Below are positions 7,703 to 15,972 of a stretch of 64,000 nucleotides of DNA, piece by piece. Origin of the DNA: Acutalibacter muris (GTDB lineage Bacteria; Bacillota; Clostridia; Oscillospirales; Acutalibacteraceae); assembly GCF_002201475.1 (NCBI RefSeq), contig NZ_CP021422.1, positions 1,116,001 through 1,180,000 on the forward strand, read 5' to 3'. The translations under genes were made by a program, and so were the position numbers. Each line of letters begins with the position of its first letter. The stretch's first letter is position 1. The notes beneath the pieces are model-generated. The model was given only the letters and a program-made list of their open reading frames with translations, was not told the DNA's origin and did no database searches.

Positions 7703-8386
7703 ATGAGGCTTTTAGTCGTTGAGGATGACCGCCTTTTGAACAATACCCTTTGCTACAATCTTTCAGCGGCGGGCTACACCGTGGACGCTGCTATGTCAAA
7801 ATCAGCGGCGGTCAATTTCTGTGAAGTGCAGGACTATGATCTGATCGTGCTGGATGTCAATTTGCCTGATGGAAACGGGTTTGATTTCTGTATGGAAATC
7901 AAAGAGCGCCGTCCAGATACCGCCGTGATTTTCCTGACGGCAAACGACATGGAGAGCGATATGCTGAAAGGCTTTGAGTTGGGAGCGGACGATTATGTGA
8001 CAAAGCCGTTTCCGATCAGCGTATTCCGAAAAAAGGTTTCGGCCCTGCTGGGCCGCATCGAGAAGCAGACAGGCGGCGATTGCTACACAGACGGTACACT
8101 ATCCGTCAATTTCTCGGAATTGACCGCCACCCTCGCAGGGGAGCCGGTTATCTTTACGCCGTTGGAATACCGCTTGCTAAAGGTGCTGGTAAGAAATCCG
8201 CAAATCGTTCTAACCCGGCAGGCACTTCTTGAAAAGCTGTGGGACGCAGACGAAAACTTTGTAGATGAACACGCCCTAACTGTTGCAATCAGCCGCATCC
8301 GGGGGAAAATTGAAATAGACGGTCTGCAATATATCAAGACCGTCTATGGCATGGGCTATATGTGGATTGGGGGGATAAAGAAGTGA
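7703..8386 (+). CDS. OmpR/VanR-family response regulator
   Basis: A 227-residue response regulator. Receiver residues 1-118 include acidic D8/D9, phospho-acceptor D51 in LIVLDVNLPDG, T79 and K101 (VTKPF). The OmpR-type winged helix at ~128-225 has PVIFTPLEYRLLKVL and the recognition region DEHALTVAISRIRGKI. It starts at ATG 7703 behind AAAGGAAGTGAGG. Its TGA overlaps the GTG of the partner kinase gene. With the kinase and the ABC exporter downstream it resembles VanR/BceR-like systems sensing cell-envelope antibiotics. Confidence 0.9.
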   Translation: MRLLVVEDDRLLNNTLCYNLSAAGYTVDAAMSKSAAVNFCEVQDYDLIVLDVNLPDGNGFDFCMEIKERRPDTAVIFLTANDMESDMLKGFELGADDYVTKPFPISVFRKKVSALLGRIEKQTGGDCYTDGTLSVNFSELTATLAGEPVIFTPLEYRLLKVLVRNPQIVLTRQALLEKLWDADENFVDEHALTVAISRIRGKIEIDGLQYIKTVYGMGYMWIGGIKK

Positions 8387-9405
8387 ATGTTTCCATCAAC
8401 CGCGCCTGTGCGGTAGGGGCAGCCATTTTAGCTTTGCTCTCCATTATGACCATTACAGCGGCTTTCCTCTTTACCAGAAATCCGGCTATCGTGTGGCTGG
8501 ACCTGCTGTTTATCCTGCTGGTGTTCATCTGTGTAGTCCTTTTCGTGGCCTTTCTGCGCCGGAAGCTAGTGTTGTTTTCGGACAGGCTGTGCGAAACAAT
8601 AGACAGTATGCTGGACGGGGCATCGGCCCCTCCGCAGGTCTATGAGGAAGAAAACCTGTTTTATAAAATCAATCACCGGCTTGTCCGCCTATATGAAGTT
8701 ATGCGGGAGAACCGGGAGAGTGTAGCAAAAGAGCGGGCCGATTTGCAGGAATTGATCTCCGACATTTCCCATCAAGTAAAAACACCGATTGCAAATCTCC
8801 AGATGGTAAATGCCACTTTGCTTGAACAGTCTGTGACAGAAGAAAAACGTCAGGAGTTTTTACAGGCATCCAGCGGCCAGCTTGACAAATTAGACTTTCT
8901 TATGCAGGCCATGATAAAGACCTCCCGCTTGGAAACCGGCGTGATCTCGTTGGACAGAAAGGTGCAGCCGATCTACGATACCTTGGCGGCGGCGCTGGGC
9001 GGTATTCTGCTGAACGCCGAAAAGAAAACAATTCATGTCAGCGTAGATTGTCCATCCGATATACTGCTGGCCCATGATAAGAAATGGACAAGCGAAGCCC
9101 TGTTTAATATTTTGGACAATGCGGTGAAGTACACGCCAGAGGGCGGCACTATTCGGGTGTCCGTCCAAAGCTGGGAGCTGTATGTGAAAATTGACATTGC
9201 AGACAGCGGCAAGGGTATAGCGGAGAGCAGACAGGGGATGATTTTCAAACGCTTCTATCGGGAGGAAGAAGTACACGACATTGAGGGCATCGGCATTGGG
9301 CTGTACCTGGCCCGTGAGATTATCTCCATGCAGGGCGGCTATATCAAGGTGACTTCAACAGTAGGCAGCGGTTCTACATTTTCTGTGTTTTTGCCTCGCG
9401 GATAA
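8383..9405 (+). CDS. Sensor histidine kinase (VanS/BceS-like)
   Basis: About 340 residues. Two membrane helices lie at ~8-30 and ~37-58 with almost no extracellular loop, as in intramembrane-sensing kinases linked to ABC exporters. A HAMP-like/dimerisation segment holds the phospho-acceptor histidine at ~130 (ISDISHQVKTPIANLQ); the ATPase has an N box (NILDNAVKYTPEGG), DSGKGI and GIGIGLYLAREI. Start GTG 8383 is chosen for its GTGA overlap with the regulator stop and the GGGGG upstream; GTG 8362 is an alternative. It probably phosphorylates the adjacent regulator. Confidence 0.88.
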   Translation: MNVSINRACAVGAAILALLSIMTITAAFLFTRNPAIVWLDLLFILLVFICVVLFVAFLRRKLVLFSDRLCETIDSMLDGASAPPQVYEEENLFYKINHRLVRLYEVMRENRESVAKERADLQELISDISHQVKTPIANLQMVNATLLEQSVTEEKRQEFLQASSGQLDKLDFLMQAMIKTSRLETGVISLDRKVQPIYDTLAAALGGILLNAEKKTIHVSVDCPSDILLAHDKKWTSEALFNILDNAVKYTPEGGTIRVSVQSWELYVKIDIADSGKGIAESRQGMIFKRFYREEEVHDIEGIGIGLYLAREIISMQGGYIKVTSTVGSGSTFSVFLPRG

Positions 9406-9427
9406 AAAGTCTGAAATCTTAAGGGGT

Positions 9428-9460
9428 CGTGACATTTCTGTGACAATTGGCTGTTATGAT
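9428..9460 (+). promoter_or_regulatory. Direct-repeat regulator box and -10 for the ABC operon
   Basis: Two TGACA half-sites at 9430-9434 and 9441-9445, 11 bp apart, the spacing expected for OmpR-family binding, followed by TATGAT (9455-9460). No good -35 hexamer exists, as expected for an activated promoter. Confidence 0.5.
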
Positions 9461-9490
9461 AGCGGCATCACAGAGAGGATGGTGCTTACC

Positions 9491-10156
9491 ATGAGCATTT
9501 TGCAAACAACTGATCTCAAAAAATATTACGGCACAGAACCGAACATCACAAAGGCGCTGGACGGCGTGACCCTCTCCGTTGAGCAGGGAGAATTTGTCGC
9601 CATTGTCGGAACATCTGGCAGTGGGAAGTCCACTCTGCTGAACATGATGGGCGGTCTGGATGTGCCGACCTCCGGTAGCGTCAGGGTGAAAGGCAAGGCG
9701 CTGGCTGAACTGAACGACGAGCAGCTTACCATTTTCCGCAGGCGCAACATCGGCTTTATCTTCCAGAATTACAACCTCGTCCCTGTTCTGAACGTCTATG
9801 AAAACATTGTCCTGCCCGTAGAGCTGGACGGCGATACCGTAGATCAGAAATTCATGGATGAAGTCGTGCGCCTGCTGGCCCTGGGGGATAAGCTGAACAG
9901 TATGCCCAACAATCTGTCTGGCGGACAGCAGCAGCGTGTCGCCATCGCCCGCGCTCTCGTTTCCAAGCCCGCCATCGTTTTGGCTGACGAGCCGACCGGC
10001 AACCTGGACAGCCGGACGAGCAGCGATGTACTGGGGCTTTTGAAAGTCACCAGCAACAAATTCCATCAAACGCTGGTGATGATTACCCACAACAACGAAG
10101 TCGCCCAACTTGCCGACCGCATTATCCGCATTGAGGACGGCAGAATTTCCAAATAA
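9491..10156 (+). CDS. ABC transporter ATP-binding protein (peptide/antibiotic exporter type)
   Basis: 221 residues from ATG 9491, preferred over an upstream in-frame ATG at 9440 because family members begin [14 protein letters not shown]. Walker [10 protein letters not shown] at 40-48, Q-loop FQNYNLVP, signature LSGGQQQR, Walker [11 protein letters not shown] and H-loop MITHNNEVA are all intact. It belongs to the LolD/MacB/BceA class that powers FtsX-type permeases. The permease gene follows 14 bp later. A regulator box precedes it, so the two-component system just upstream probably controls it. Confidence 0.93.
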   Translation: MSILQTTDLKKYYGTEPNITKALDGVTLSVEQGEFVAIVGTSGSGKSTLLNMMGGLDVPTSGSVRVKGKALAELNDEQLTIFRRRNIGFIFQNYNLVPVLNVYENIVLPVELDGDTVDQKFMDEVVRLLALGDKLNSMPNNLSGGQQQRVAIARALVSKPAIVLADEPTGNLDSRTSSDVLGLLKVTSNKFHQTLVMITHNNEVAQLADRIIRIEDGRISK

Positions 10157-10170
10157 GGAGGGCGCAGACG

Positions 10171-12657
10171 ATGAATGATATTTTATTTGGCAACAACAAT
10201 GGAGCCATCATTAATAAGCTGGCACGACGCAGCTTCCATCGCGAGCAGCAACGAAATTTATTTGCCATCATCGCTTTGGCCTTAACTTCATTTATGATAG
10301 CCACAACATTCAGCATCGGCTTTAGTTACTTTGAAACCTACCAAATGCAACAAATTCGTTTAATGGGTACTACCGCAAATGTTGGGATTACAAATGTAAC
10401 GGACGAGCAGTTGGTTGAGATTGAAAGAGCAAGCATTGTCCTTGACGTAGGCATACAGCAACGTTTGGGCAGCATTGACACGCAACAACTGCAAAGCGCA
10501 AGATTAGGTATGGTATGGATAGATGATACAGAGTGGGAAGCCCACCGTCTGCCTACTATATCAGGTGTTGTAGGAAATTACCCGTCAAGCAAAAACGAAG
10601 TTATGCTGCCTACATGGGCGCTTGGACAGATGGGCATTTCTGATCCGCAAATAGGAATGGAAATTGCATTGTCGTACCAAATCGGCAATAGCTACGATTA
10701 TATTACCGATACTTTTTCGCTGTCAGGATATTATACAGACTACATTTCAACACGCACAAATAATCGTGGCTATGTTTATGTTTCAGCCGCTTTTAAGGAT
10801 AGTCTAAACGTATCGCTGGACAATAGTGTTACCGCTATGCTCCGTTTCCAAGGAAACGATAATGTTGACAAAAACTGTGAGAGATTGCAGCGCAAGATTG
10901 ACTTTACAGAAAAGCAAACATTTGAAATTGTACCATTAGGACAAGCAAATGGTGGGTCTATTATTTTAGCTGTGATAGTTTTAGCAGTTTTTATATCTTT
11001 TAGCGGCTACCTGCTGATTTACAATATTCTCTATATCTCTGTCGTAAAAGATGTGCAATTTTATGGTCGCCTTAAAACGATTGGAACGACCAAAAGGCAA
11101 ATCAAGAGAATAATTTATAAGCAGGCAATCAAAATCTCTTGTATTGGCATTCCGACTGGCCTGTTACTCGGTGCAATTGTTTCTTTTGGTGTCGTTCCTT
11201 ATTTCCTGAATATGATGTATTCGACAAATTCCGATGTGGGAACAAAAGTGTCCTTTTCACCGTTTATTTTCATAGGAGCGGCCATATTTACATTCATAAC
11301 AGTTATGTTTGCAAGCATGAAGCCTGCCAAAATTGCCGGGAGCGTTTCACCAATAGCAGCACTTCGATATACAGCAGCCAGCACAAAGACCAGCATCAAA
11401 AACTGCGGCAAAATGAAGTTATCCAGAATGGCGTGGAACAATGTTTTTCGGAATGTTAAGAGTACCACCCTTGTTTTTGCGTCGCTATTTTTCGGACTTT
11501 CTTTGTTCCTGGTCGTCACGGGGCTATTACATGGTTTAAGCCCGGAGAATTACGTGAGCCAATGGGGAGTAAGCGATTTTGCACTCACATACAGTATCCA
11601 CGAAAATGAAGATTTAATTTCCAGTGAAATGGTTTCAGAGATAAGCCAGATTGACGGCATTGAGAATTTGCGGCTGACCTATGCGCCTTATCCTCAAGTA
11701 ACGGCAGAAGTTTTATACGATGATACCGTATTTCATGACTTCCTTATGTCGTTAGACGGAGTAAGCGACATTGATTTTTCTGATCCGGCAAAGTTAGAAA
11801 ATTATCAGCAAAACTTTTTCAGCGGGATTTTTGGAATTGACAGCGCATATTTAGAGGAAATCAATAAAACCTTAAACTCGCCTGTTGATATGTCTGCCTT
11901 TGAACAGGGGAATATTGTGCTTCTGTCCAAAACGGTAGAAGGTCTTATTCAACCGGGACAGGAAATAACAATCCAGACGCAGGACGGACAACATTCCTTT
12001 ATTGTAGCGAATGGTTTTCTGAATGACGGCTTCCGAGCAGGTGGTAGCCAAGAGCGTGGGACGGCTCCTGATTTGTATATCAGCCAAACGGCATTGCGAG
12101 AACTTTTCCCACAGTATAGAGTATTCCGGGTTGCCTTTGATACGGATGGGCAGCAGGACGAAAGTATACTGCAAGAGTTAAAGCTAATCACCGCATCGCG
12201 CTCTAATATTGATGTTATATCCCGATATGAACGGCGAGAAGAAATGCGGGATTATCTTATTACAGCAAAGGTTTTAGGAACAGGGCTGTCCGTAATCTTG
12301 TTGCTGGTTGGGGTAATGAATTTCGTCAATACAATGGTTGTCAATGTAAACACGCGGCGCTATGAATTAGCTATCCTTGAAAGTGTTGGAATGACAAAGC
12401 GGCAAATCAAGCGGATGTTATCTATGGAGGGTTGCTACTATTGGGGTGTTTCAATTTTCCTTGTGGCAACCGTTGGAACAGCTATCTATACTGTGCTGTT
12501 TATGATATTTAGCCAGGTGGCTTTTTACGCTGTTTTTTCCTATCCAGTTATCCCCTTGGTGTTAGTGGCTGGAATGGTGTTGCTTATCTGCTTTATGGTG
12601 CCAAGATGGACATACAAAGCTGATATTCAGCATCCGCTTATGGAACGATTAAAGTAA
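10171..12657 (+). CDS. FtsX/MacB-type ABC transporter permease
   Basis: 828 residues. A membrane helix at ~28-50 precedes a large extracytoplasmic region (~55-265). Three helices at ~268-385 make the first FtsX core, a further helix at ~435-455 precedes a second outer domain (~460-690), and three helices at ~705-820 form the second FtsX core. The KTIGTTKRQIKRII and ESVGMTKRQIKRML segments are the paired coupling helices. This is the two-FtsX layout of antibiotic-responsive exporters. Base composition drops to AT-rich inside the gene compared with the adjoining ATPase gene, hinting at a different origin. Confidence 0.88.
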   Translation: MNDILFGNNNGAIINKLARRSFHREQQRNLFAIIALALTSFMIATTFSIGFSYFETYQMQQIRLMGTTANVGITNVTDEQLVEIERASIVLDVGIQQRLGSIDTQQLQSARLGMVWIDDTEWEAHRLPTISGVVGNYPSSKNEVMLPTWALGQMGISDPQIGMEIALSYQIGNSYDYITDTFSLSGYYTDYISTRTNNRGYVYVSAAFKDSLNVSLDNSVTAMLRFQGNDNVDKNCERLQRKIDFTEKQTFEIVPLGQANGGSIILAVIVLAVFISFSGYLLIYNILYISVVKDVQFYGRLKTIGTTKRQIKRIIYKQAIKISCIGIPTGLLLGAIVSFGVVPYFLNMMYSTNSDVGTKVSFSPFIFIGAAIFTFITVMFASMKPAKIAGSVSPIAALRYTAASTKTSIKNCGKMKLSRMAWNNVFRNVKSTTLVFASLFFGLSLFLVVTGLLHGLSPENYVSQWGVSDFALTYSIHENEDLISSEMVSEISQIDGIENLRLTYAPYPQVTAEVLYDDTVFHDFLMSLDGVSDIDFSDPAKLENYQQNFFSGIFGIDSAYLEEINKTLNSPVDMSAFEQGNIVLLSKTVEGLIQPGQEITIQTQDGQHSFIVANGFLNDGFRAGGSQERGTAPDLYISQTALRELFPQYRVFRVAFDTDGQQDESILQELKLITASRSNIDVISRYERREEMRDYLITAKVLGTGLSVILLLVGVMNFVNTMVVNVNTRRYELAILESVGMTKRQIKRMLSMEGCYYWGVSIFLVATVGTAIYTVLFMIFSQVAFYAVFSYPVIPLVLVAGMVLLICFMVPRWTYKADIQHPLMERLK

Positions 12658-12723
12658 CATAGTATTCTGCTGGATATACAAAACAATTATGCAGGATAAT
12701 CCATCAACAAAGGAGAAAATGAT

Positions 12724-12912
12724 ATGACTAAAAAACATTCAAGAATTATTGCTGTCATTATGCTGGTGATTGCAGTAATATTTATCGGCATTGCTTTGAA
12801 CAATCCGCAAGCAAGTTTTCCATGGAGCAACACGATTACCTATATTTTTTATGGAATATATATCATCGTAATGATGGTGCTATTTGTTGCGCCATTTAAT
12901 AAATCAAAATAA
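12724..12912 (+). CDS. Small two-helix membrane protein
   Basis: 62 residues with two hydrophobic segments (~8-26 and ~40-57) separated by NNPQASFPWSNT, a short basic N-terminus and a KSK end. AAAGGAGAAAATGAT precedes the ATG. It sits 66 bp after the permease in the same direction and before a strong terminator, so it is probably the last gene of the exporter operon. Perhaps an exporter accessory or stress peptide; no family recognised. Confidence 0.6.
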   Translation: MTKKHSRIIAVIMLVIAVIFIGIALNNPQASFPWSNTITYIFYGIYIIVMMVLFVAPFNKSK

Positions 12913-12958
12913 CACCACAGCGGGTACACAAAACAAATCGGAAAAAAATATTATGTTT

Positions 12959-12990
12959 TGAAAAACCGGGGAAATTTCCCCGGTTTTTCA
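12959..12990. terminator. Strong bidirectional-type terminator
   Basis: GAAAACCGGGG and CCCCGGTTTTTC pair around AAATTT, with A- and T-rich flanks. It ends the exporter operon and could also stop opposing transcription. Confidence 0.8.
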
Positions 12991-12991
12991 A

Positions 12992-13075
12992 ATGTCACCG
13001 TTTTGTGACATTTGCGCTTGTTATCTTGTCGAAGTCGGTTGAGGCGGTGACATTCTTGTGATATTTGTGATTTAG
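12992..13075 (+). promoter_or_regulatory. Two further TGTGAC-type direct-repeat sites
   Basis: TGTCAC/TGTGAC at 12992 and 13003 (11-bp spacing), and TGACA/TGTGATA at 13048 and 13057-13063, again about one helical turn apart. They match the box upstream of the ABC operon. No intact plus-strand gene follows, so they may be relics of a deleted operon under the same or a sister regulator. The remaining bases to 13207 hold no convincing gene. Confidence 0.4.
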
Positions 13076-13207
13076 AATAGAGATCAATAAAAAGAAATCT
13101 GCCCAGCGGCAGAAAAGAAAAAAACCGCTGCTGGGCAGACCGATTTCCCATGCCTATTTATTTCATGCGGCGGTTTTAAGAGATTAAAGCCGCCGTTCTT
13201 TTTGTCT

Positions 13208-13645
13208 TCATAGAGAGCGACGCGGTAACGCTGGCAGGTGCGGCGGCTGACAGGAGGCAGCCGCCATGAAGTACATAGCCGTTCGACACGATGCGACAGC
13301 ATTTGAACCGTCAAAGGCGTTTGTACTGTCTTCACTGATAGTGTCGTTAAAATAACGGACGATATTTCCATCATAGAGAAATCGGTCTTTATCCTTGTCG
13401 TAACTCAACCCAAACTCGTTATAAATGGAATACTGCTCTGCAATTTCCTCACGCCGAACCTTTTCTTCCTGTGCCCGTTCTTCATCTGAAAGCTCCTGAT
13501 TTGTTTCCACGGCTTGGGCTGAGCTTTCATAAGCCGCTTCATTTGGTACAGAAGTTTTCGGTACTTCTGCCATAACCGTGCCGCATCCAGCAAGGCAGCA
13601 AACCGCAAATAATGTGGGAAGTACATTTGTTATTCTTTTTTTCAT
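13208..13645 (-). CDS. Lipoprotein, probably with a damaged C-terminus
   Basis: 145 residues from the internal ATG at 13645; the frame is open upstream but this start gives a clear lipoprotein signal (MKKRITNVLPTLFAVCC then lipobox LAGC, Cys21). Residues ~25-65 are acidic and helical (EERAQEEKVRREEIAEQY), followed by YDKDKDRFLYDGNIVRYF, a strand pattern seen in small lipoproteins that accompany VanRS-like loci. The last ~25 residues look unnatural, and two other minus-strand frames take over with more protein-like sequence, so one or two frameshifts or a joint near 13300 is likely. It lies between the two sensor kinases. Confidence 0.6.
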   Translation of the reverse strand: MKKRITNVLPTLFAVCCLAGCGTVMAEVPKTSVPNEAAYESSAQAVETNQELSDEERAQEEKVRREEIAEQYSIYNEFGLSYDKDKDRFLYDGNIVRYFNDTISEDSTNAFDGSNAVASCRTAMYFMAAASCQPPHLPALPRRSL

Positions 13646-13789
13646 TTCTTTATACCATCCTTTCTTTGAATATATCCGAAGTATAGCAGAGGACTTTGTG
13701 ATAGATTTGGGATTTATTTGTGATTTGTGTGTAGATAGCAAATACGGCAGGATAAAATTATCCCGCCGCATCCAGTATAATATTATATT

Positions 13790-15013
13790 TTATAAAAGCT
13801 CAAAGGAAAAACAAACGCCCTTTTCCGTATTACAAACATCACAAACACTATTATGGTACTGTAATATTTTCTGTACAATATAAAGCCCTAACCCGCTTCC
13901 TCCTGTTTTTCGGCTGCGTGACTGCTCTATACGGTAAAAGGGTTCAAATATTTTGTCTATGTTTTCTTTTGCTATATGTGTACCGCTATTTTCTATTTGG
14001 AACAAATAATGGCTTTGCGTATAATTGACTGTAATATTAATCACTGCTTCTTGTGGGGAATATTTAATGGCATTCCCTATTACGTTGGAGAATACTTTCC
14101 CCAACAGAAGTCTATTTCCATTTACCATTACTGATTGAGGGGCATTTAAGGACACTTGCAAATCCTTGTTTATAATTAAATCTTCTGTTTCTCTTAAATA
14201 CCTCTGTATGACCTGCATACAGTCAAATGGCTCTTTTTTTAAATCTGCACCAGATGTTTGCAGTCTTGAAATTGTTAATAACTCCTGCACCATGACTTCA
14301 AGTGTATTTGCAACTTCTAAGGAACGGGAAAGATATTTTTCTCTGTCTTTATATATTCCTATTCCAAGCAGCATACCTTCTAGCTGCCCTTTGATAATCG
14401 TTATAGGCGTTTTTAATTCATGTGAAGCGGCAGAGAAAAAATCCATCTGCGCCTGTTCCAGTTCTTTTTCATGCTCAATATCTTCTTCCAACTTCGCATT
14501 GGCATTTTTCAAATCGGAAAGTGCAGTCTGTAAGTTTTGGGACATGATATTTAGACTTTTTTCCAATATCCCTAATTCATCTGTCCGTTTTGCATCTAAT
14601 TTCCAGTCTAACTGCATTTCCGACATTTTTGTGGCTATACCGCTAATCCTCAACACTGGTGATGTGATTATCCTTGAAAACAGTGTGGAAGCCAATAGCG
14701 CAAGGATAAAGGCAGCGATAAATACAATAGGGGAAATTTTTAAGAATACTTGCCTAAGCTCTTCCACTTGTGTTGCCTCGCCATAAACAACAAGCATATA
14801 CTTTGTTCCAGAGCCGAAAAAGGAAAAGTAAAAACTGTTTGACAAAATAGGGGCATCTGAGGAAGATGCCATTTCTGATGCGCTTGCTTCATTCCCCCGC
14901 ATTGTTGGTATTGTTATCCCCTGTCCATTATCATCATATAGCTCCACGCTAAAAATATTTATATTTTCTAAAAACTGGTCGAACAGCCCTCCAGAATCCT
15001 CTAAGGCAGTCAT
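13790..15013 (-). pseudogene. Sensor histidine kinase, N-terminally truncated
   Basis: 407 residues that retain part of an extracytoplasmic domain (~1-80), a membrane helix (~90-112), HAMP, dimerisation histidine in FFSAASHELKTPITIIKG, N box (NVIGNAIKYSPQ) and GSGLGLYIVQKIL. The first membrane helix and signal segment are missing: the frame begins at MTALEDSGG directly beside sequence of an ArdC/LtrC-like gene (joint ~15010). Its own regulator is also missing. Base composition is AT-rich like the exporter permease. Without the first membrane anchor it is probably not a normal sensor. Confidence 0.8.
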
Positions 15014-15220
15014 TCTTGACTGTTGCTTCTATCTGCCGCAGGACCTGTTCGCTGTTTTCACTGACCGCCGTTCCCAGGGCAGCCACCGTGTCCGGGGTGT
15101 TGAAACCGAACACGGGCCGGAAATCCTCATGGGTGAAAAACTTGCCCGCGTTCAGCCCGCAGCGGGACAGGAGCGCATAAGTCGTGCTGACTGCGGCGGC
15201 GTCCCGAAAAGGTCTGTGCT
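15014..15220 (-). pseudogene. ArdC/LtrC-like fragment of the Tn1549-type element
   Basis: Minus-strand frame reading RDAAAVSTTYALLSRCGLN..., FRPVFGFNTPDTVAALGTAVS and QVLRQIEATVKN, which matches my memory of the C-terminal part of LtrC/ArdC-like antirestriction proteins of ICEs. It has no start and runs straight into the truncated kinase, so it is a remnant marking an old deletion joint. Confidence 0.5.
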
Positions 15221-15287
15221 TTTTTGTTCATTCAATTTCTCCCTTCATAGGCAAATGTCTTATTCAGAAACTTTTTTAACTGCATGG

Positions 15288-15944
15288 TCAAAGCTGATCT
15301 GTCCTTTCGTGCTTTGTCTCCTCTGTCACAGTCAGGAGGAAATCCTCCTGGCTGTGGGAGCCAAACAGCATTACGCTCAGTGTGCACGCCGCCTCCTGAA
15401 TTCCCCGGAAGAAGTGGGCGCGCTCAATGTGCAGAAGCTCGACAATATCCTGCACGGGCTTTTCCTTGGGGGCCAGATAGCGCTCGTAGACGAGACGGTA
15501 CTGCCGCCTTGTCTGCTGGCTTGCGGCAGCTTCACAATACTCCCGGAAACAGTCCAGGGCTGTGTTGAGCTGTGCCCAGAGCACCTTGTTGGAGGCGGTC
15601 AGCAGGGCCGTGGAGCGCAGATTCTGATTCTCAACGCTCTCCTCCAGCTCCATGAGCCGCTGGAACTTTTTATCCTCCAGCATAGCCAGGGTATTTTCCG
15701 TGCCTGCTTCAATGGACCATTTTAGCTGCCGGTAGTTTTTGAGCAGGAGCTTCGTGGCCTCTACCCGCGCCCGTTTCACTTTATCCCGGTACTGCGCCGC
15801 AGTCAGGCTGGCCTTTTTCTCCGCGGCGGACAGCACCAGCTCCAGCACGTCCCCGGTCTGTTCCATCGTCCAGCCGGTCGCCGCTGAAAGGGCGGAAATG
15901 GTCTCTGTGAACTCAGTTTTTAGGTCCATGTATTTGTCTTTCAT
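15288..15944 (-). CDS. Sigma-region-4/ArpU-like protein, paralogue of the 37816 and 47717 genes
   Basis: 218 residues from ATG 15944 (GGAGGAAACAGC upstream); longer starts read antisense of repA. Shared features with the genes at 37816 and 47717: a basic stretch, LLLKNYRQLKWSIEAG (compare LLQNYRTLVWVMECF), a central helical region, then YRLVYERYLAPKEKPVQDIVELL with a helix-turn-helix-like HIERAHFFRGIQEA and a hydrophobic end. The C-terminal layout recalls sigma-70 region 4 or phage ArpU late regulators. It lies just downstream of repA on the same strand. Likely a DNA-binding regulator; the target is unknown. Confidence 0.5.
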   Translation of the reverse strand: MKDKYMDLKTEFTETISALSAATGWTMEQTGDVLELVLSAAEKKASLTAAQYRDKVKRARVEATKLLLKNYRQLKWSIEAGTENTLAMLEDKKFQRLMELEESVENQNLRSTALLTASNKVLWAQLNTALDCFREYCEAAASQQTRRQYRLVYERYLAPKEKPVQDIVELLHIERAHFFRGIQEAACTLSVMLFGSHSQEDFLLTVTEETKHERTDQL

Positions 15945-15972
15945 GCTGTTTCCTCCAATTTTTGGGAGTCTT

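Larger units (their letters stand above)
3256..15230. mobile_element. Rearranged Tn1549-family ICE fragment with resistance-type cargo
   Basis: Between a truncated replication gene (junction ~3256) and ~15230 lie pieces typical of Tn1549-like conjugative transposons: a YodL-domain protein, a second partner gene, relaxase, MobC, a possible oriT and an ArdC/LtrC-like end. They are not in a functional arrangement. The relaxase (minus) and the plus-strand gene at 5350 are both cut at the same joint near 5870, and the sensor kinase at 13790 and the LtrC-like fragment are joined at about 15010. Cargo at 7.1-15.0 kb is a regulator, two-component system, ABC exporter and lipoprotein. No recombinase or VirB/D genes of this element remain here. 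Confidence 0.6.
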
